The translations under genes and the position numbers were made by a program. Source: Hippopus hippopus (lineage: Eukaryota > Mollusca > Bivalvia > Cardiida > Cardiidae). From it: 64,000 nt of DNA. Location of the stretch: positions 7,302,242 to 7,366,241 of the forward strand of contig OX328097.1 of assembly GCA_946811185.2 (NCBI GenBank), read 5' to 3'. Shown in pieces: positions 31,936 to 42,622 of the stretch (within the stretch, counting starts at the first letter, position 1; the number at the start of each line of letters is the position of its first letter). The notes under the pieces were generated by a model. The model searched no databases. It was not told where the DNA came from and saw nothing but the letters and a program-made list of their open reading frames with translations.

Positions 31936-32856
31936 ATCTTGGAGAACTAGACAAATGAAATGAAAAGAATGCATTAAATTGACATAGGCGCAGATTATAA
32001 AAAGATTGTACAAGCCATAATTAGTATAATTGATCAAAAAAAAAGGAGGCTGAGAACATATTAATCACATATTATTAGAAGCTAGAATATATGACACAGA
32101 CTGAGGTTGGTACACACATCACAACTCAGCTGATTCTGCAACTACATCTAACCTTGTCCGTATCGAGGTGGTTTCCATTTTGAACTGCCAATCACAAGAT
32201 CTTGAAGATGGTGGCACCCATGTCAATCAATTGGCAACAAGATAAACAGCCACATTTAAGTTATTCAAATCTGTTAATGTGTCAGTGAAACTTCCAACAA
32301 AATTGATACACCAAGTTAAAAATTGAATGTACCAACTGCTTGTCAACAGAAATAGGTGTGGAAAGATTTTCTGTGACTCATGTGTTCTTTTTTAAGAGGA
32401 GCCTTATGATTTGAAGAAAGTAAAACAATGTATTTCAGGCAAAGAAATGTACCATGTAGGTGCATATCAAGCTAAGTGATACAGCCAAGGGACTTGATCA
32501 ACTGATCATCTGAGGTTTTCCAAATGAGGTTGGCATTCAGCCTTTGATAGCATAGCAGCTCTGTGTTAGCAGAGTAAAACATGTGTATGGTGTCTACCTT
32601 TGTTTGATGGTATCCATCAATATCTTGCCTCGAATGGTTGGTGCACCTTTTATATTTAAATTTCATCTTCATCAGAAAATGAAAAGTTTTGTGATGTACT
32701 ATCCGAGTCATAGATCACAATAAACATTTGCAGGGAAAAAATCTTTTTCTCATAACCAAATTTTCTCTTCTTGTCTTAAAGCAATTTGAAATCTATCCAA
32801 CTACATCAAAAGCTTCTGGCTTTTGCACTTGTGCAGCCTCTTCACATAATTCATAG
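31936..32856. other. Unassigned stretch
   Basis: Somewhat less AT-rich than its surroundings. It has a minus-strand open stretch at 32472-32711 (79 codons) and another around 32110-32260. Neither shows a recognisable domain or convincing splice pair, so I leave them uncalled. Confidence 0.4.
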
Positions 32857-33075
32857 TTAAGTCTTCTTCCTCGTACAATTCCAAGTTTTAACGAGCTTTT
32901 TGAAAACATTGTGGGAAAAGGAGAAAATGCTGGTAACCAGCATTTTCTCCTTTTCCCACTATGTTTTCTACCCTTTGTGAAACATTTTTCTCCATTTGAG
33001 CCACAGTAAAATTGTCGTCTGCCACTGCTTTCAATCTGGACCAGTCTAACATTTTGTTATTAGGTAAAGAGTTAA
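32857..33075 (+). mobile_element. P MITE, forward, full length
   Basis: TTAAGTCTTCTTCCTCGTAC (altered 5' end) to TTAGGTAAAGAGTTAA; hairpin with one change (CCCACTATG). Confidence 0.85.
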
Positions 33076-33122
33076 CTCAATACCTTCTGCAACATATTTG
33101 CAGCAGAAAAACTTAAAAAAAG

Positions 33123-34350
33123 CAAGAGGGCCATGATGGCCCTGAAGTCACTCACCTGAGTCTTTTGACCAAACATGACCGATTTTCAATCTCTTTTGAG
33201 ATATTATGACAAATATTCTACCAAGCTTTCATAACTATTGGACTAAAAATTTGGCCTCTAGCTTGTATACAAGCTTTTTCTAGAATTTCTGAGTGACCTA
33301 ATTTTTAGCCAAACATAGCCCATTGTCCCATTGTAGATATTATCAAAACAAAGATTCTGACCATCTTTCATAAGTATTAGACAGAAAATGTGGCCTTTAG
33401 AGCGTACACAAGGTTTTTCCAAGATTTGACATGGCAGCCTAGTTTTTTTTACCCAATGTGACCCATTTTCAATTTCTTATATTGAACATCAAGAAAAACA
33501 ATCTGACTAATTTTCATAAGTATTGGACAGATCTAAAGCTACACAAGCTATTTTAAAGATCTGACCTGGTGACCTTGTTTTTGACCCAATGTGACCCATT
33601 TTCAAACTCATTCAAAAATCATTATGACAAACATGCTGACCAACTTTCACGAGTATTTGACTGAAAATGTGGCCTCTGGAGGGTACACAAGGTTTTTGTA
33701 AAATTTGACCCAGTGATCTAGTTTATAACCCGACATGACCCATTTCTAAACTACTCCAAGAAATCACCAAGACAAACATTCTGACAAAGTTTCATGAGTA
33801 TTGCACTGAAAATGTGGCCTCTAGAGTGTACACAAGGTTTTTCCAAGATTTGACTTAGTGAACTAGTTTCTGTACTGACATGACCCATTTTAATAGTCAT
33901 CAGAGTAATCATCAGGACAAACAATCTGACCAACTTTCAAAAGTTTTGGACTGAAAATGTGGCCTCTAGAGTGTACACAAGATTTTTCCAAGATTTGAAC
34001 TAGTGACCTAGTTTTTGACCCAACATGACCCATTTTTGAACTCATCCAAGATACCTTCAAGAAACATTCTGACCAACTTTCAAGAGTTTTGGACTGAAAA
34101 TGTGGCCTCTAATGTGTACACAAGGTTTTTCTAAGATTTGACCTAGTGACCTACTTTTTGACCTGACATGACCCATTTTTGAAGTCGTCCGAGATATTAT
34201 CAAGACAAACATTCTGACCAAGTTTCGTGAGTACTGGACTGAAAATGTGGCCTCTAGAGCGCACACAAGGTAAAAGTTGACGATGGACGATGGACACAGC
34301 ACGATCACAAAAGCTCACCTTGAGCACTTTGTGCTTAGGTGAGCTAAAAA
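33123..34350 (+). mobile_element. L tandem-unit element, 1.2 kb
   Basis: Left edge CAAGAGGGCCATGATGGCCC then CACTCACCTGAG; right edge CTCACCTTGAGCAC...GTGCTTAGGTGAGC then TAAAAA. About seven units of ~150 bp with GTGTACACAAGGTTTTTCC and ACATGACCCATTTT. Minus-strand frames of up to 87 codons here are unit-repeat frames. Confidence 0.85.
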
Positions 34351-34529
34351 TACCCTTTTCAAATACTGATATTCGACACAAAGATTTATGGTATGCTGTA
34401 TTATATGAAAGCATGGTTGGAAAAGGAGAAATCGTTCATTATGAACAATTTCTCCTTGTCCCACAATGCTTTCAAAAGTGGTCTGCTGAAAGACAAAAAA
34501 AAATTTGTCTGCAGGTGGTAACATGTTAA
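34351..34529 (-). mobile_element. P-related MITE, reverse, variant hairpin
   Basis: GAGAAATCGTTCAT faces ATGAACAATTTCTC, a hairpin differing from the family apex on both arms with a single mismatch. Right part GCTTTCAAAAGTGGTCTGC; ends CATGTTAA. Confidence 0.75.
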
Positions 34530-34749
34530 CTTTTTACCAAACAAAATTTTAGACACGCCTAAATTGAACACTTTTGCAGACAACAAAATAAAAGTGACCC
34601 AAAAATTGAAATTTATTTTTGGATGTTTAGAAAACGTGGGAAAATGTGAAAAAGCTGGATACCAGCATCTTTTTCCTTTTCCAACAATGTTTTCAAAAGC
34701 CTTCTTCCTCAGGGTTGTTAAAAATCAGGATTGTAAGGTAAAGGGTTAA
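34526..34749 (-). mobile_element. P MITE, reverse, full length
   Basis: TTAACTTTTTACCAAACAAA to AAGGTAAAGGGTTAA. Shares its left TTAA with the previous copy. Apex GCTGGATACCAGC. Confidence 0.85.
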
Positions 34750-34781
34750 AAAAAAAGAGGCGAGAACTTAAAAGACATTCA

Positions 34782-34997
34782 TTAACTCTTTACTATGCAA
34801 TCTTGTGTTTTAACAATCACAAGGAGGAAGTCTTCAAAAAACAAGATGGGAAAAGGACAATATGCTGGAACCAATTTTCACATTGTTTTCTCCTCCTTTA
34901 TGGACAAATCCACACACTTTAGCCATATTTAATTTGTTGTCTGCAAACGCTTTGAATTTGGACAAGTCTAAAAGTTTGTCTTTTGGTAAAGAGTTAA
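34782..34997 (+). mobile_element. P MITE, forward, full length, decayed hairpin
   Basis: TTAACTCTTTACTATGCAAT to TTTGGTAAAGAGTTAA; the right arm has been lost (GCTGGAACCAATTTTC). Confidence 0.85.
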
Positions 34998-35938
34998 AGA
35001 ATTATCAACTAATAGTCTTGGAAGGACTCCATGGGAAGTTGATGGCATCTCGGTGCAATAACCTTAATTACCGTCTGAAAAATTGGCAGAAACAAAAAAA
35101 CTGCAAGTGGCTGCTTAATTGAATAAACATTATAATGCTGTTTTATCTCACAGAATAATTTTTTCAGCCAATGAACACCACAGTTATTGAGTTCTTAATT
35201 ACTGTTTATTTTGATTATTTTGGTGTACTCTTTCACATTTATATAATCTAAGCATACACTGGTATACTAAGATCAGGCAAGTACTGGGGCCTATGTGGAA
35301 TTATGCATGAAAAAAAGTAAAGTATTTATTTGTTAGTTTATGCTTCTAATGTCTTTGATCTTTAGTACGAAAATACAGAATCTAAAACTGTCCTAAGGGC
35401 CTGTATTGATCAACCATTTTGAATTGCATTTTTAGTCTTAATCTAGATTTAAAAAGTAACAAAATTTATCACTTGCTAAACCAGTGGTTTAGCCAATCAT
35501 GAATTGTGTTACTTTGAAATTTAGAAAATTCTTGGGGATTAGAGAAAGAATGTAATAAAACAAGAGTTGGTGCATATTGGTCCAGAACACCAAGAGTACA
35601 CCAGAATGCACCCTTGTTTTCAATATTTTTCTGTAGGCACATCATCTGCTGAAGACCTCCCCTTCACAGCACCCCCAACCCCCTCATAATTCCACATGAA
35701 AAAAGGGCTAATCTTGCCCCTGGAGATCATACATTAGCCCTCAAGCACAACTTAAGCTGTTTTGACAAACATTGTAGACAAATACATGTATCAGAGTCTG
35801 AAAAAATATGCAGCTTGATCTAGGACCTTTGCTGTCAAATACTGTGATGCTGAAGTAGCTTTGACAATGCAATATCAGAGTTTATGCTTCCAACTTAAAA
35901 TAAGGTCATTTATTCTCATTATTTCCATACTCTAATGC
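34998..35938. other. No recognisable feature
   Basis: AT-rich. A weak G-like fragment at about 35790-35820 (AGAGTCTGAAAAAATATGC). Otherwise nothing. Confidence 0.5.
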
Positions 35939-36133
35939 TTAACCCATTATCACATAATCCCTAGTTTTCCCTAGGAGGGAAGGCTTTTGAAAACATTGTG
36001 GAAAAAGGAGAAAATGCTGGTAATCAGCATTTTCTTCTTTTCACTCAAGTTTTCTAACCTTTCAGAGACGAATCCAATCATTTGAGCAACAGTCTGCAAA
36101 TGCTCTTGGTATGGTCCAATCTATTTATTATCC
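35939..36133 (+). mobile_element. P MITE, forward, 3' end degraded
   Basis: TTAACCCATTATCACATAAT start, apex GCTGGTAATCAGC. Confidence 0.8.
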
Positions 36134-36136
36134 TCT

Positions 36137-36343
36137 AGTGACTCACCAGATAACAAAATTTTATGCTTGTCCATCCAATGAAAACATAAATCTTGCAAAC
36201 AACAAAGGAAATGTGGCTAAAATGATGGGGGTTGTCTAAAACATAGTGAGAAAAGGGAAAGATGCTAGTAACAAGCATTTTCTCCTTCTCCAACAATGTC
36301 ATAAAATCAAAGGCTTGAAGGAAGAAGGAAAGAAAGAAGGAAA
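36137..36343 (-). mobile_element. P MITE, reverse, decayed
   Basis: GACTCACCAGATAACAAAAT start, apex GCTAGTAACAAGC, and a purine-rich end (GAAGGAAGAAGGAAAG). Confidence 0.75.
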
Positions 36344-36560
36344 TCAGTATCAAACATCAAAATTTTAGACTGGTTCAAATTAAAATCATTTGCAGAGGAC
36401 AAATCAAACATTGCACAAATTATGAATATGTCTTTGAAAGGGTAGAAACATTGTGGGAAGAGGAGAAAATGCTGATTACCAGCATTTTCTCCTTTTCCAA
36501 CAATGTTTTCCGAAGTCCTTTTCTCTGGAGGTTGTTAAAACTGGGGACTGTCTGGGTTGA
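36344..36560 (-). mobile_element. P MITE, reverse, 5' end degraded
   Basis: CATCAAAATTTTAGACTGGT, apex GCTGATTACCAGC, end GGGGACTGTCTGGG. Confidence 0.75.
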
Positions 36561-36759
36561 GATGACACCTTGGGCACATGTACTCAGCCTGTTGATAAGG
36601 AATTTTCTTATTAATCTTTCACTTTGACAAAAGTGAAATAGATAGGGCATTTTTACCTGAAAATGAAGACATTGGAGAGGCTCACATTGCATTTCTTTAA
36701 AAAAAAAAAAATTCCAAACAAAATACAGATAATCCATCTTTGCCTATAATCTACCTATA

Positions 36760-36944
36760 AGCCCTTCAAACACCTTTAGCCTATAGTTGCTTTTGTTGCC
36801 AGGGTAGATAAAGATCAGACTGCACAAAATGTACATTTAGATCTTTGATCTACATTGTCCATTTTCCAAAGACATTCTGGACAAAAAGAATCTGGAGACT
36901 GCAATTATTTGGATCTTATCTCCCGACTTAAAATTTCTGATTCA
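36760..36944. mobile_element. G MITE
   Basis: GATCAGACTGCACAAAATGT and TAGATCTTTGATCTACATTG, then AATTATTTGGATCTTATC. Confidence 0.65.
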
Positions 36945-37133
36945 GCGCTCTACCAAACAATACCATGTTTTAAGGACTCTGAGAAAGAAGCCTTTTGAAA
37001 ACATTGTGGGAAAAAGAGAAAGTGCTGGTAACCAGCATTTTCTCCTTTTCCCTTATGTTTTCTACCCTTCCAACAATAGCAAATGCTTCCAATTTGGTCG
37101 AGTTTGAAATTTTGCCATTGTGTAAAGAGTTAA
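36945..37133 (+). mobile_element. P MITE, forward, internal deletion
   Basis: GCGCTCTACCAAACAATACC start, intact apex GCTGGTAACCAGC; the GAGCCACATTT block is deleted; ends GTAAAGAGTTAA. Confidence 0.8.
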
Positions 37134-37224
37134 CAGACAATATAAAATATAATACCAGTGACCCATTTTTTGTCATTTTATTCCAGAACAATAACTTCCT
37201 GCAGAATACGATAAGACACATTAT

Positions 37225-38290
37225 ATTCTATGAAAAGAGGGCGCTGATGGCCCTTGGTGGCTCACCCAGGTGATAGTACCCTTTAGAGAATGTCAAAATG
37301 ACAAACATGTATTTACAAGACAGTCATGTATACATTCTGATTACATTTCATGAAAATTTGGTCAATAAACAATCAGGCCTCTTTAATGCACATAAGGTTT
37401 TTAAAATAAGGGATTTGATCTACAGACCTTTCTTTTTTGAACAAAGGTGACCCATCACAAAACTTGTTTTATAATCGGTTCAAAATTTCTTCTCAAGTTT
37501 CATGACCATTTTGCTGAAAATATGGTCATGAAGTGTTCACATAGGGTTTTTTTAGATCTGACTTAAAAGCTCTACCTTTTAAACCAAGTGACATATTTTC
37601 AAATTCATCTACAGTATTATCAATCACAAACATTCTGACCATGTTTCATATTTATTTAATTGAATTGTGCTTACTATGTTTTTCAAAGATTTAAACTAAC
37701 ACTCATTCTCTTTACCTCAGGTGACCAATCTTCCAAGTTATCTGAGACAAAATCAAAACTAAAAATCTTTGCCAAGTTTTACGCATTTGCCTTAAATGTG
37801 GCCAATCAGAAGACTGAACACAAGGCTAGTCAAAGATTTGTACTAGTGACCTAGCTTTTAACCAATTGTCTTGTTTTTCATGTATCTTCTGGTAAGAAAC
37901 TTCAGAGTCCTAGCCTAGTTCTGGTGAAAACCAGGACATACATGAATATTGGAAATGTTTCCATGATATTGAATGAAATAATGTTGAAAGCAGCAGCTGC
38001 TTCAAACACCATTCTGTCAATCAATCAACCAATGACGTCTGATTTATAAGATATTATGAAGACAAACATTTTGACAATGATATGACTAAATCAATGTTGA
38101 AAGTGGCTTAAAACACCATTCAATCTATCAATCAACCAACAATGTCTGGTATATGGAACTAGTATGAGATATTATAGGAACATTTGGACCAAGTTTTGAG
38201 AGTATTCACCTATAAATGTGCCCTCTAGACAACACATAAGATTCGTCTTAAATTTAGCTCTTGACCGACATGTTGAATTATTTGAAACAT
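37225..38290 (+). mobile_element. L tandem-unit element, right edge lost, with SINE tails
   Basis: Left edge GAAAAGAGGGCGCTGATGGC then GGTGGCTCACCCAGG. Degenerate units with AACATTCTGACCATGTTTCA follow. Two SINE 3' ends (TGAAATAATGTTGAAAGCAG at about 37970 and ATGATATGACTAAATCAATG at about 38075, each with an ATCA tail) are embedded. No terminal hairpin was found. Confidence 0.6.
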
Positions 38291-38475
38291 CCATGGCAAG
38301 CCACTGACACAGCAGACATCTTTGAAAGCATCCTTGTAAAATAGGAATAAACTAACATCTTGTACAAAAAGCATGTGCTATGAGACATACAGATGGCCAC
38401 AACATCTCAAGCTAAGATAGTACAGCATATTTTGTATGACTCTAGCGTCAACACCAGTACCAGATTAAAGCTGTT
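38291..38475. other. No recognisable feature
   Basis: Short interval between an L element and a P MITE. Confidence 0.4.
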
Positions 38476-38704
38476 TTAACCCATTACCACACAGTCCCGA
38501 GTTTTAACGACCCTGTAAGAGAAGGCTTTTGAAAACATTGTGGGAAAAGGAGAAAATGCTGGTAACCAGCATTTTCTCCTTTTCCCACAATGTTTTCTAC
38601 CCCATCCAAAACAATAATCATCATTTCAGTTACATTTAATTTGTCGTCTGCAAATCCTTTCAAATTGGACCAGTCCAAATATTTGTCATTTGGTAAAGAG
38701 TTAA
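38476..38704 (+). mobile_element. P MITE, forward, best reference copy
   Basis: 229 bp from TTAA to TTAA. Terminal inverted repeats of ~17 bp: TTAACCCATTACCACACA against TTAACTCTTTACCAAATG read inward from the right. Centre 38531-38597 is a hairpin with perfect 33-bp arms and a single-base apex (GCTGGT-A-ACCAGC). No coding capacity. Left of the hairpin: GACCCTGTAAGAGAAGGC; right of it: TTTAATTTGTCGTCTGCAAA. As a non-autonomous element it would need a transposase acting in trans; TTAA targeting is a piggyBac/Kolobok trait. Confidence 0.95.
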
Positions 38705-38727
38705 GTGCTCAATGGCTCAAACCTTGA

Positions 38728-38799
38728 CCCTGTTCCAAACTATCCCATGTTTTAACAATGATGAGGTGGTTTCAGACAACATCATGAAAAAAAGAGAAA
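38728..38799 (+). mobile_element. P MITE, forward, left part of an interrupted copy
   Basis: TGTTCCAAACTATCCCATGT and AACATCATGAAAAAAAGAG; continues at 39321. Confidence 0.65.
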
Positions 38800-39320
38800 T
38801 AGAGGATATTTGTTTTTTTCGGTGAAAGATCAAAATTTATTTCATCCAGTGAACACCATCGGTAATATTTTCACGAGTGGCGCAGAAAGATCGAAATTTA
38901 TTTCATCGAGTGAACACCATCGGTAATATTTTCACTCGTGGCTGCACCACTCGTGAAAATATTACCGATGGTGTTCACTCGATGAAATAAATTTCGATCT
39001 TTCACCGAAAAAAACAAATATTCTATTTATTTCATGCTTTTAACCCTTTCTGGGAGGAGCTTTATCAAAATCCAGTACAGTTCTTTTCTGTTATTCCCCG
39101 TGGCGTACCCCTCCCGCATAGCAACGCATTACAATATTACGTCAAGTGCGAGAAATGTAAGGTAAATGACATCGTATTTCCATCTGGTTGTGAGGCACGC
39201 GCAATTTACCTAGGCAACAAGAACATGAAAATCGGTATTTTCACTGGTCGTACCCGTGTAATATTGAAAAATATTTTCACTGCTATTTCTCGATATCCTA
39301 CCGGAAAGCATGAAATAAAA
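38800..39320 (+). mobile_element. Double fold-back element, copy 2, in a P MITE
   Basis: Palindrome 38885-39003 (arms of ~54 bp, centre CGTGGCTGCACCAC) preceded by a 61-bp tandem duplicate of its left arm (38824-38884). A second inverted pair (TTATTTCATGCTTTT near 39027, GGAAAGCATGAAATAA near 39303) encloses a conserved CCCGTGGCGTACCCCTCCCG block. Opposite orientation to 22780-23281. Confidence 0.85.
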
Positions 39321-39438
39321 AGCTGGCATGTATCCGCATTTTCTCTTTTTATATACCACTATTTCTATTCTTCAAATACAAATCCAAGTAATACTTTCAA
39401 TTTGGGAAAGTCCAATCTTTTCTCTGGTAGGCAGTTAA
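39321..39438 (+). mobile_element. P MITE, forward, right part of the interrupted copy
   Basis: AGCTGGCATGTATCCGCATT, TACTTTCAATTTGGGAAAG and the end GGTAGGCAGTTAA. Confidence 0.7.
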
Positions 39439-39466
39439 TAAAAATATAGAGAGAAAGCCAGAAGAA

Positions 39467-39787
39467 ACATCAAGTATTGATTGATTGAATTTGCGTTTAT
39501 TTATCGTCGCCACCGTTTTCCCATATGGGCGACGCCCCCCGAAGGCTGTTAGTATTGTTACTGGGGATAGTGCAGATACAGGACGAAACCCATCCTAAGT
39601 TTCACCTGGTTCTTTAACGTGCTCGGCGTATAGCACCGTCACACGGGACCTCGGTTTAAATAACGTCTCATCCAAAAGACTAGTAGTAATTTTAGATGGC
39701 CAGCCGTGGGGATCGAACCCACACCCTCATGATCACGAGTCCTACGCTCTACCAACTGAGTTATGCGGGCTGGTCACATCAAGTATT
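39467..39787. repeat. 12-bp target-site duplications of a SINE
   Basis: ACATCAAGTATT at 39467-39478 and 39776-39787, identical. Confidence 0.9.
39479..39775 (-). mobile_element. tRNA-derived SINE, third subfamily, full length
   Basis: On the minus strand the head reads AGCCCGCATAACTCAGTTGG (A box) and GTGGGTTCGATCCCCAC (B box in a perfect T stem-loop). A body follows with GTCCCGTGTGACGGTGC and GCACGTTAAAGAACCAGGTG, ending in an (AATC)n tail. The body recalls conserved central domains shared by metazoan SINEs, but I cannot name it with certainty. The head no longer folds as a full tRNA, so it is not a tRNA gene. Confidence 0.9.
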
Positions 39788-40013
39788 TACTATGTTACAA
39801 AAAGATAAAATTTTAGACTGATCCAAGTTGAAAACATTTGCAGATGACAAATTGAATATTGCTCAAATGGTGAGACTTGTCTATGGCAAAGTAGAAAACA
39901 TTGTGAAAGAAGGGAAAATGCTGGTTACCAACATTTTCTGCTTTTCCTACAATGTTTTCAAAAGCCTTTTCCCAGGGTTGCTAAAAGTCAGGATTATTTG
40001 GTAAAGTACTCAA
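39788..40013 (-). mobile_element. P MITE, reverse
   Basis: ACTATGTTACAAAAAGATAA start beside the SINE; apex GCTGGTTACCAAC; end TTTGGTAAAGTACTCAA. Confidence 0.75.
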
Positions 40014-40686
40014 TGGTTTCTCTTCAACCATTTGTGCATCAAATAAATGCCAATACTAGTAGTGTTTCAGCCAACAGATATAGTATAATAGCTAGTCTCA
40101 TATTATACTCCAATGTCAAGGCTGTTCTTGTCAGCATAATAGTGTCACTTTTCTGTAACTTTTTTTAACTTAATGTTCCTACAAAATCACAGAAATAATC
40201 TTAAAATTCAGACAATAAAGATGCTTCAGGAAAATTTTGCCTGATAGATTGACTCATTTTTTTCATAATTATTTCACCAACTGATACTTTTTCAAAAGAC
40301 AATCTCTGGTTTCCCATGAGCAATTTCAAAAAAGAAAAAGTATTTAAAATAATTGAGTTAGTTTTCTTTTTTGTGCGAAAAAAAAAATCCAAACTATTTT
40401 CCTGCTTTAATGACAAAAGGTTGTGGAACTTACAAAAGCTATTTAGACACATCTTCTTGTCAATGCCCAAATGCTGAGTTTGTCAAGAAAAAATTTCAAC
40501 TTTTCTTGCACATCATCATCAAACTGCTAAAACATCAGTGATTTTTCAAAAGCACATGTGCAGTATAGATATCTTTGGCAAAAGAAATTCAGAGAGAAAA
40601 AAAATAATAAAATCTCATTACCTTTCAGAAAATTTTGGGCTAGTCTTCGAAGGTATCAAGCAACAGGTTGATGGGGGTTTTTTTTA
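40014..40686. other. No recognisable feature
   Basis: AT-rich with A-runs; nothing supported. Confidence 0.5.
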
Positions 40687-40908
40687 AAAAACTCTTCACC
40701 AATCAACAAAATTTTGGAACAGTCCATACTGAAAGCATTTGCAGACATGAAATTTATTGTGACTCTAGTGATAGGATCTCTCTGTAAAAGGGTAGAAAAA
40801 CACTATGGGAAAAGAATGAAATGCTGGTTACCATATTTCCTCTTTTTCGCACAAAGCTTTCAAAGATCTGTCAGAGTCATTAAAACTCTGTACTGTGTAA
40901 CCTTTACT
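40687..40908 (-). mobile_element. P MITE, reverse, decayed
   Basis: AACTCTTCACCAATCAACAA start, TACTGAAAGCATTTGCAGAC, broken hairpin (GCTGGTTACCATATTTCC). Confidence 0.7.
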
Positions 40909-41004
40909 CTTTGAATTTACCATGGGCTTTCTAAAATCTGAAGCAAACTCAAACATTAGAATTGTAAGGATATTTGGATATTCTGATAAGTAACAAGCTG
41001 AACA

Positions 41005-41222
41005 GAATCAAACAACCCATTGTCGTACGACCCAAAGGAAGTAGGCTTCTGAATAGATCACGAGAAAATGAGAAAATTCAAATGATCAGCATGTTCTCAT
41101 CTCCACACAATGTTTTCTGCCTTTTCGAAGATCAAATCAGTATTTTTCGTTTTATTTCTCTTCTGCAAAATGCCATCAAAACGGACCCGTCTAAAATTTT
41201 GCCTTCTGGTAAAATTTCAAAG
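41005..41222 (+). mobile_element. P MITE, forward, highly decayed
   Basis: Order of blocks is kept (CAATGTTTTCTGCC, GTCTAAAATTTTGCC, CTTCTGGTAAAATTTC) but the hairpin is ruined (GAAAATTCAAATGATCAGC). Probably among the oldest copies. Confidence 0.55.
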
Positions 41223-41682
41223 GATTCGCAAGAAGCATTTCAATTTTCCCATCAGCATTTTAAAAGTTACAGACATTTTTACCCACGAAATTTTGAAAGG
41301 TTACCAAAATTTAACATTTCATCCACTTTGTTTTGAAGCACTCTAGTAAAACATGTTGATTTCCTGGCAACCTTTATTACTGGGAGAAAATTAAACATGG
41401 ATTATCAAATTTTCCATCAGCATTTTATGTTGTCTTGCAGGATGTAAAAACGCCATTAAATTGCCTCTTTTTATTTTGTAAAACATAATTTATATGTTGC
41501 TACAGCAATAAACTATGTATAACATGTCTTTCCGATGATAAAATTCCTATTCTGAAGAACAATTATACATTATTTTGACAGATGCAATATAAAATGTTAA
41601 CTGTTCAACATGCCAAATGCAGTACAAACAAGTGCTTAATTCTTTCCTTAGTGAGTTACCGCTGTTTTTACCTTTAGGTTGT
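41223..41682. other. No recognisable feature
   Basis: AT-rich; nothing supported. Confidence 0.5.
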
Positions 41683-41850
41683 TAAGCATGACACAAGGAC
41701 CTTTCGCAGACAGTGTAGATCAAGATCAGACTGCATGGAACGTGCAGTCTGATCTTGGGTCTACACTGTCCGATATGGAGGTATTCTCCCCCAAAAATGA
41801 CTTTTAAATAGCAATATTTGGGCTTTTGCTCTTGGCTTTAAAAGGTTCAC
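41683..41850. mobile_element. G MITE, second subtype, good palindrome
   Basis: CAGTGTAGATCAAGATCAGA faces TCTGATCTTGGGTCTACACT with an ACTGCATGGAACGTGCAG centre; arms over 25 bp. Confidence 0.8.
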
Positions 41851-42269
41851 TTAACTTATGCAGCATCATTCTTCCTTTTCAAAGTCGTTATCATGAAAAT
41901 ACTTTTGAAATGTGTCAGAGTCAGAAATGGATTTTAACTCTATGGCATGTATGGTAAAGGTTTGGAACAACAAAGAGAATGATACAAATCTCTCTTCATT
42001 TTGAATATTCAAGTCATCTGAAATTAACCATTAAGTCATCAAATTAAATAAATATTAATGAAAACTAAAGAGCTTCTATTTAAAAATCTTAAAATATTCA
42101 AAACCAATCATGTTTCAGTGTATTATGATAATCAAGACAAATATAAGACAATGAACTATGTATTATGAGAAAACGTGTTATTGCCCTTGATCTGTATAAA
42201 CTGATTTATAGCTTGTCATGAACCAAAATTGAGCTTAGCTCACAGCAGCCATATTGTTTGTCAGATCAA
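41851..42269. other. No recognisable feature
   Basis: AT-rich; nothing supported. Confidence 0.5.
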
Positions 42270-42622
42270 AGCATATCAAGAAATTTGAAAAAAGTCCACC
42301 AAAAGACCTTTTATGTCAATTTGTAGAAAATTCCAGCTTACTGTTTTGGGTAGATGATTTTTTAAAAGATTTTAAAGATTTTTGATAGTTTTCAGTTTTG
42401 TTGTCATGGCAATTTGCATTTTCAATGTACATGCAATCAATTCTTTGAAGGAAATCTGAAGAGGACCATGGAAGGATCATTTCTGTGTTATTAAAAAAAG
42501 GACTGGATCAGTAGTTTCAGAGAAGAAGGTGCTTGATGTGAAAAATTTACACAGATGCATGGACAAACTAAGGATACAAGGCCATGACATTTGCTCCCCG
42601 ACCTTCCTTAGTGGAGCTAAAA
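42270..42622 (+). mobile_element. L element, GGCCAAAG type, 5'-truncated
   Basis: Only the right end remains: TTTGTTGTCATGGCAATTTG, GATCAGTAGTTTCAGAGAAG and the edge GACCTTCCTTAGTGGAGCT then AAAAAA. Confidence 0.7.

Noticed and set aside
32110..32720. Possible minus-strand exons in a less AT-rich stretch
   Set aside because: Open segments lack a convincing acceptor/donor pair and no domain is recognisable; left as unassigned.
39700..39775. tRNA gene on the minus strand
   Set aside because: The T arm is perfect but the anticodon and acceptor stems do not pair properly, and a SINE body, tail and target duplications surround it.
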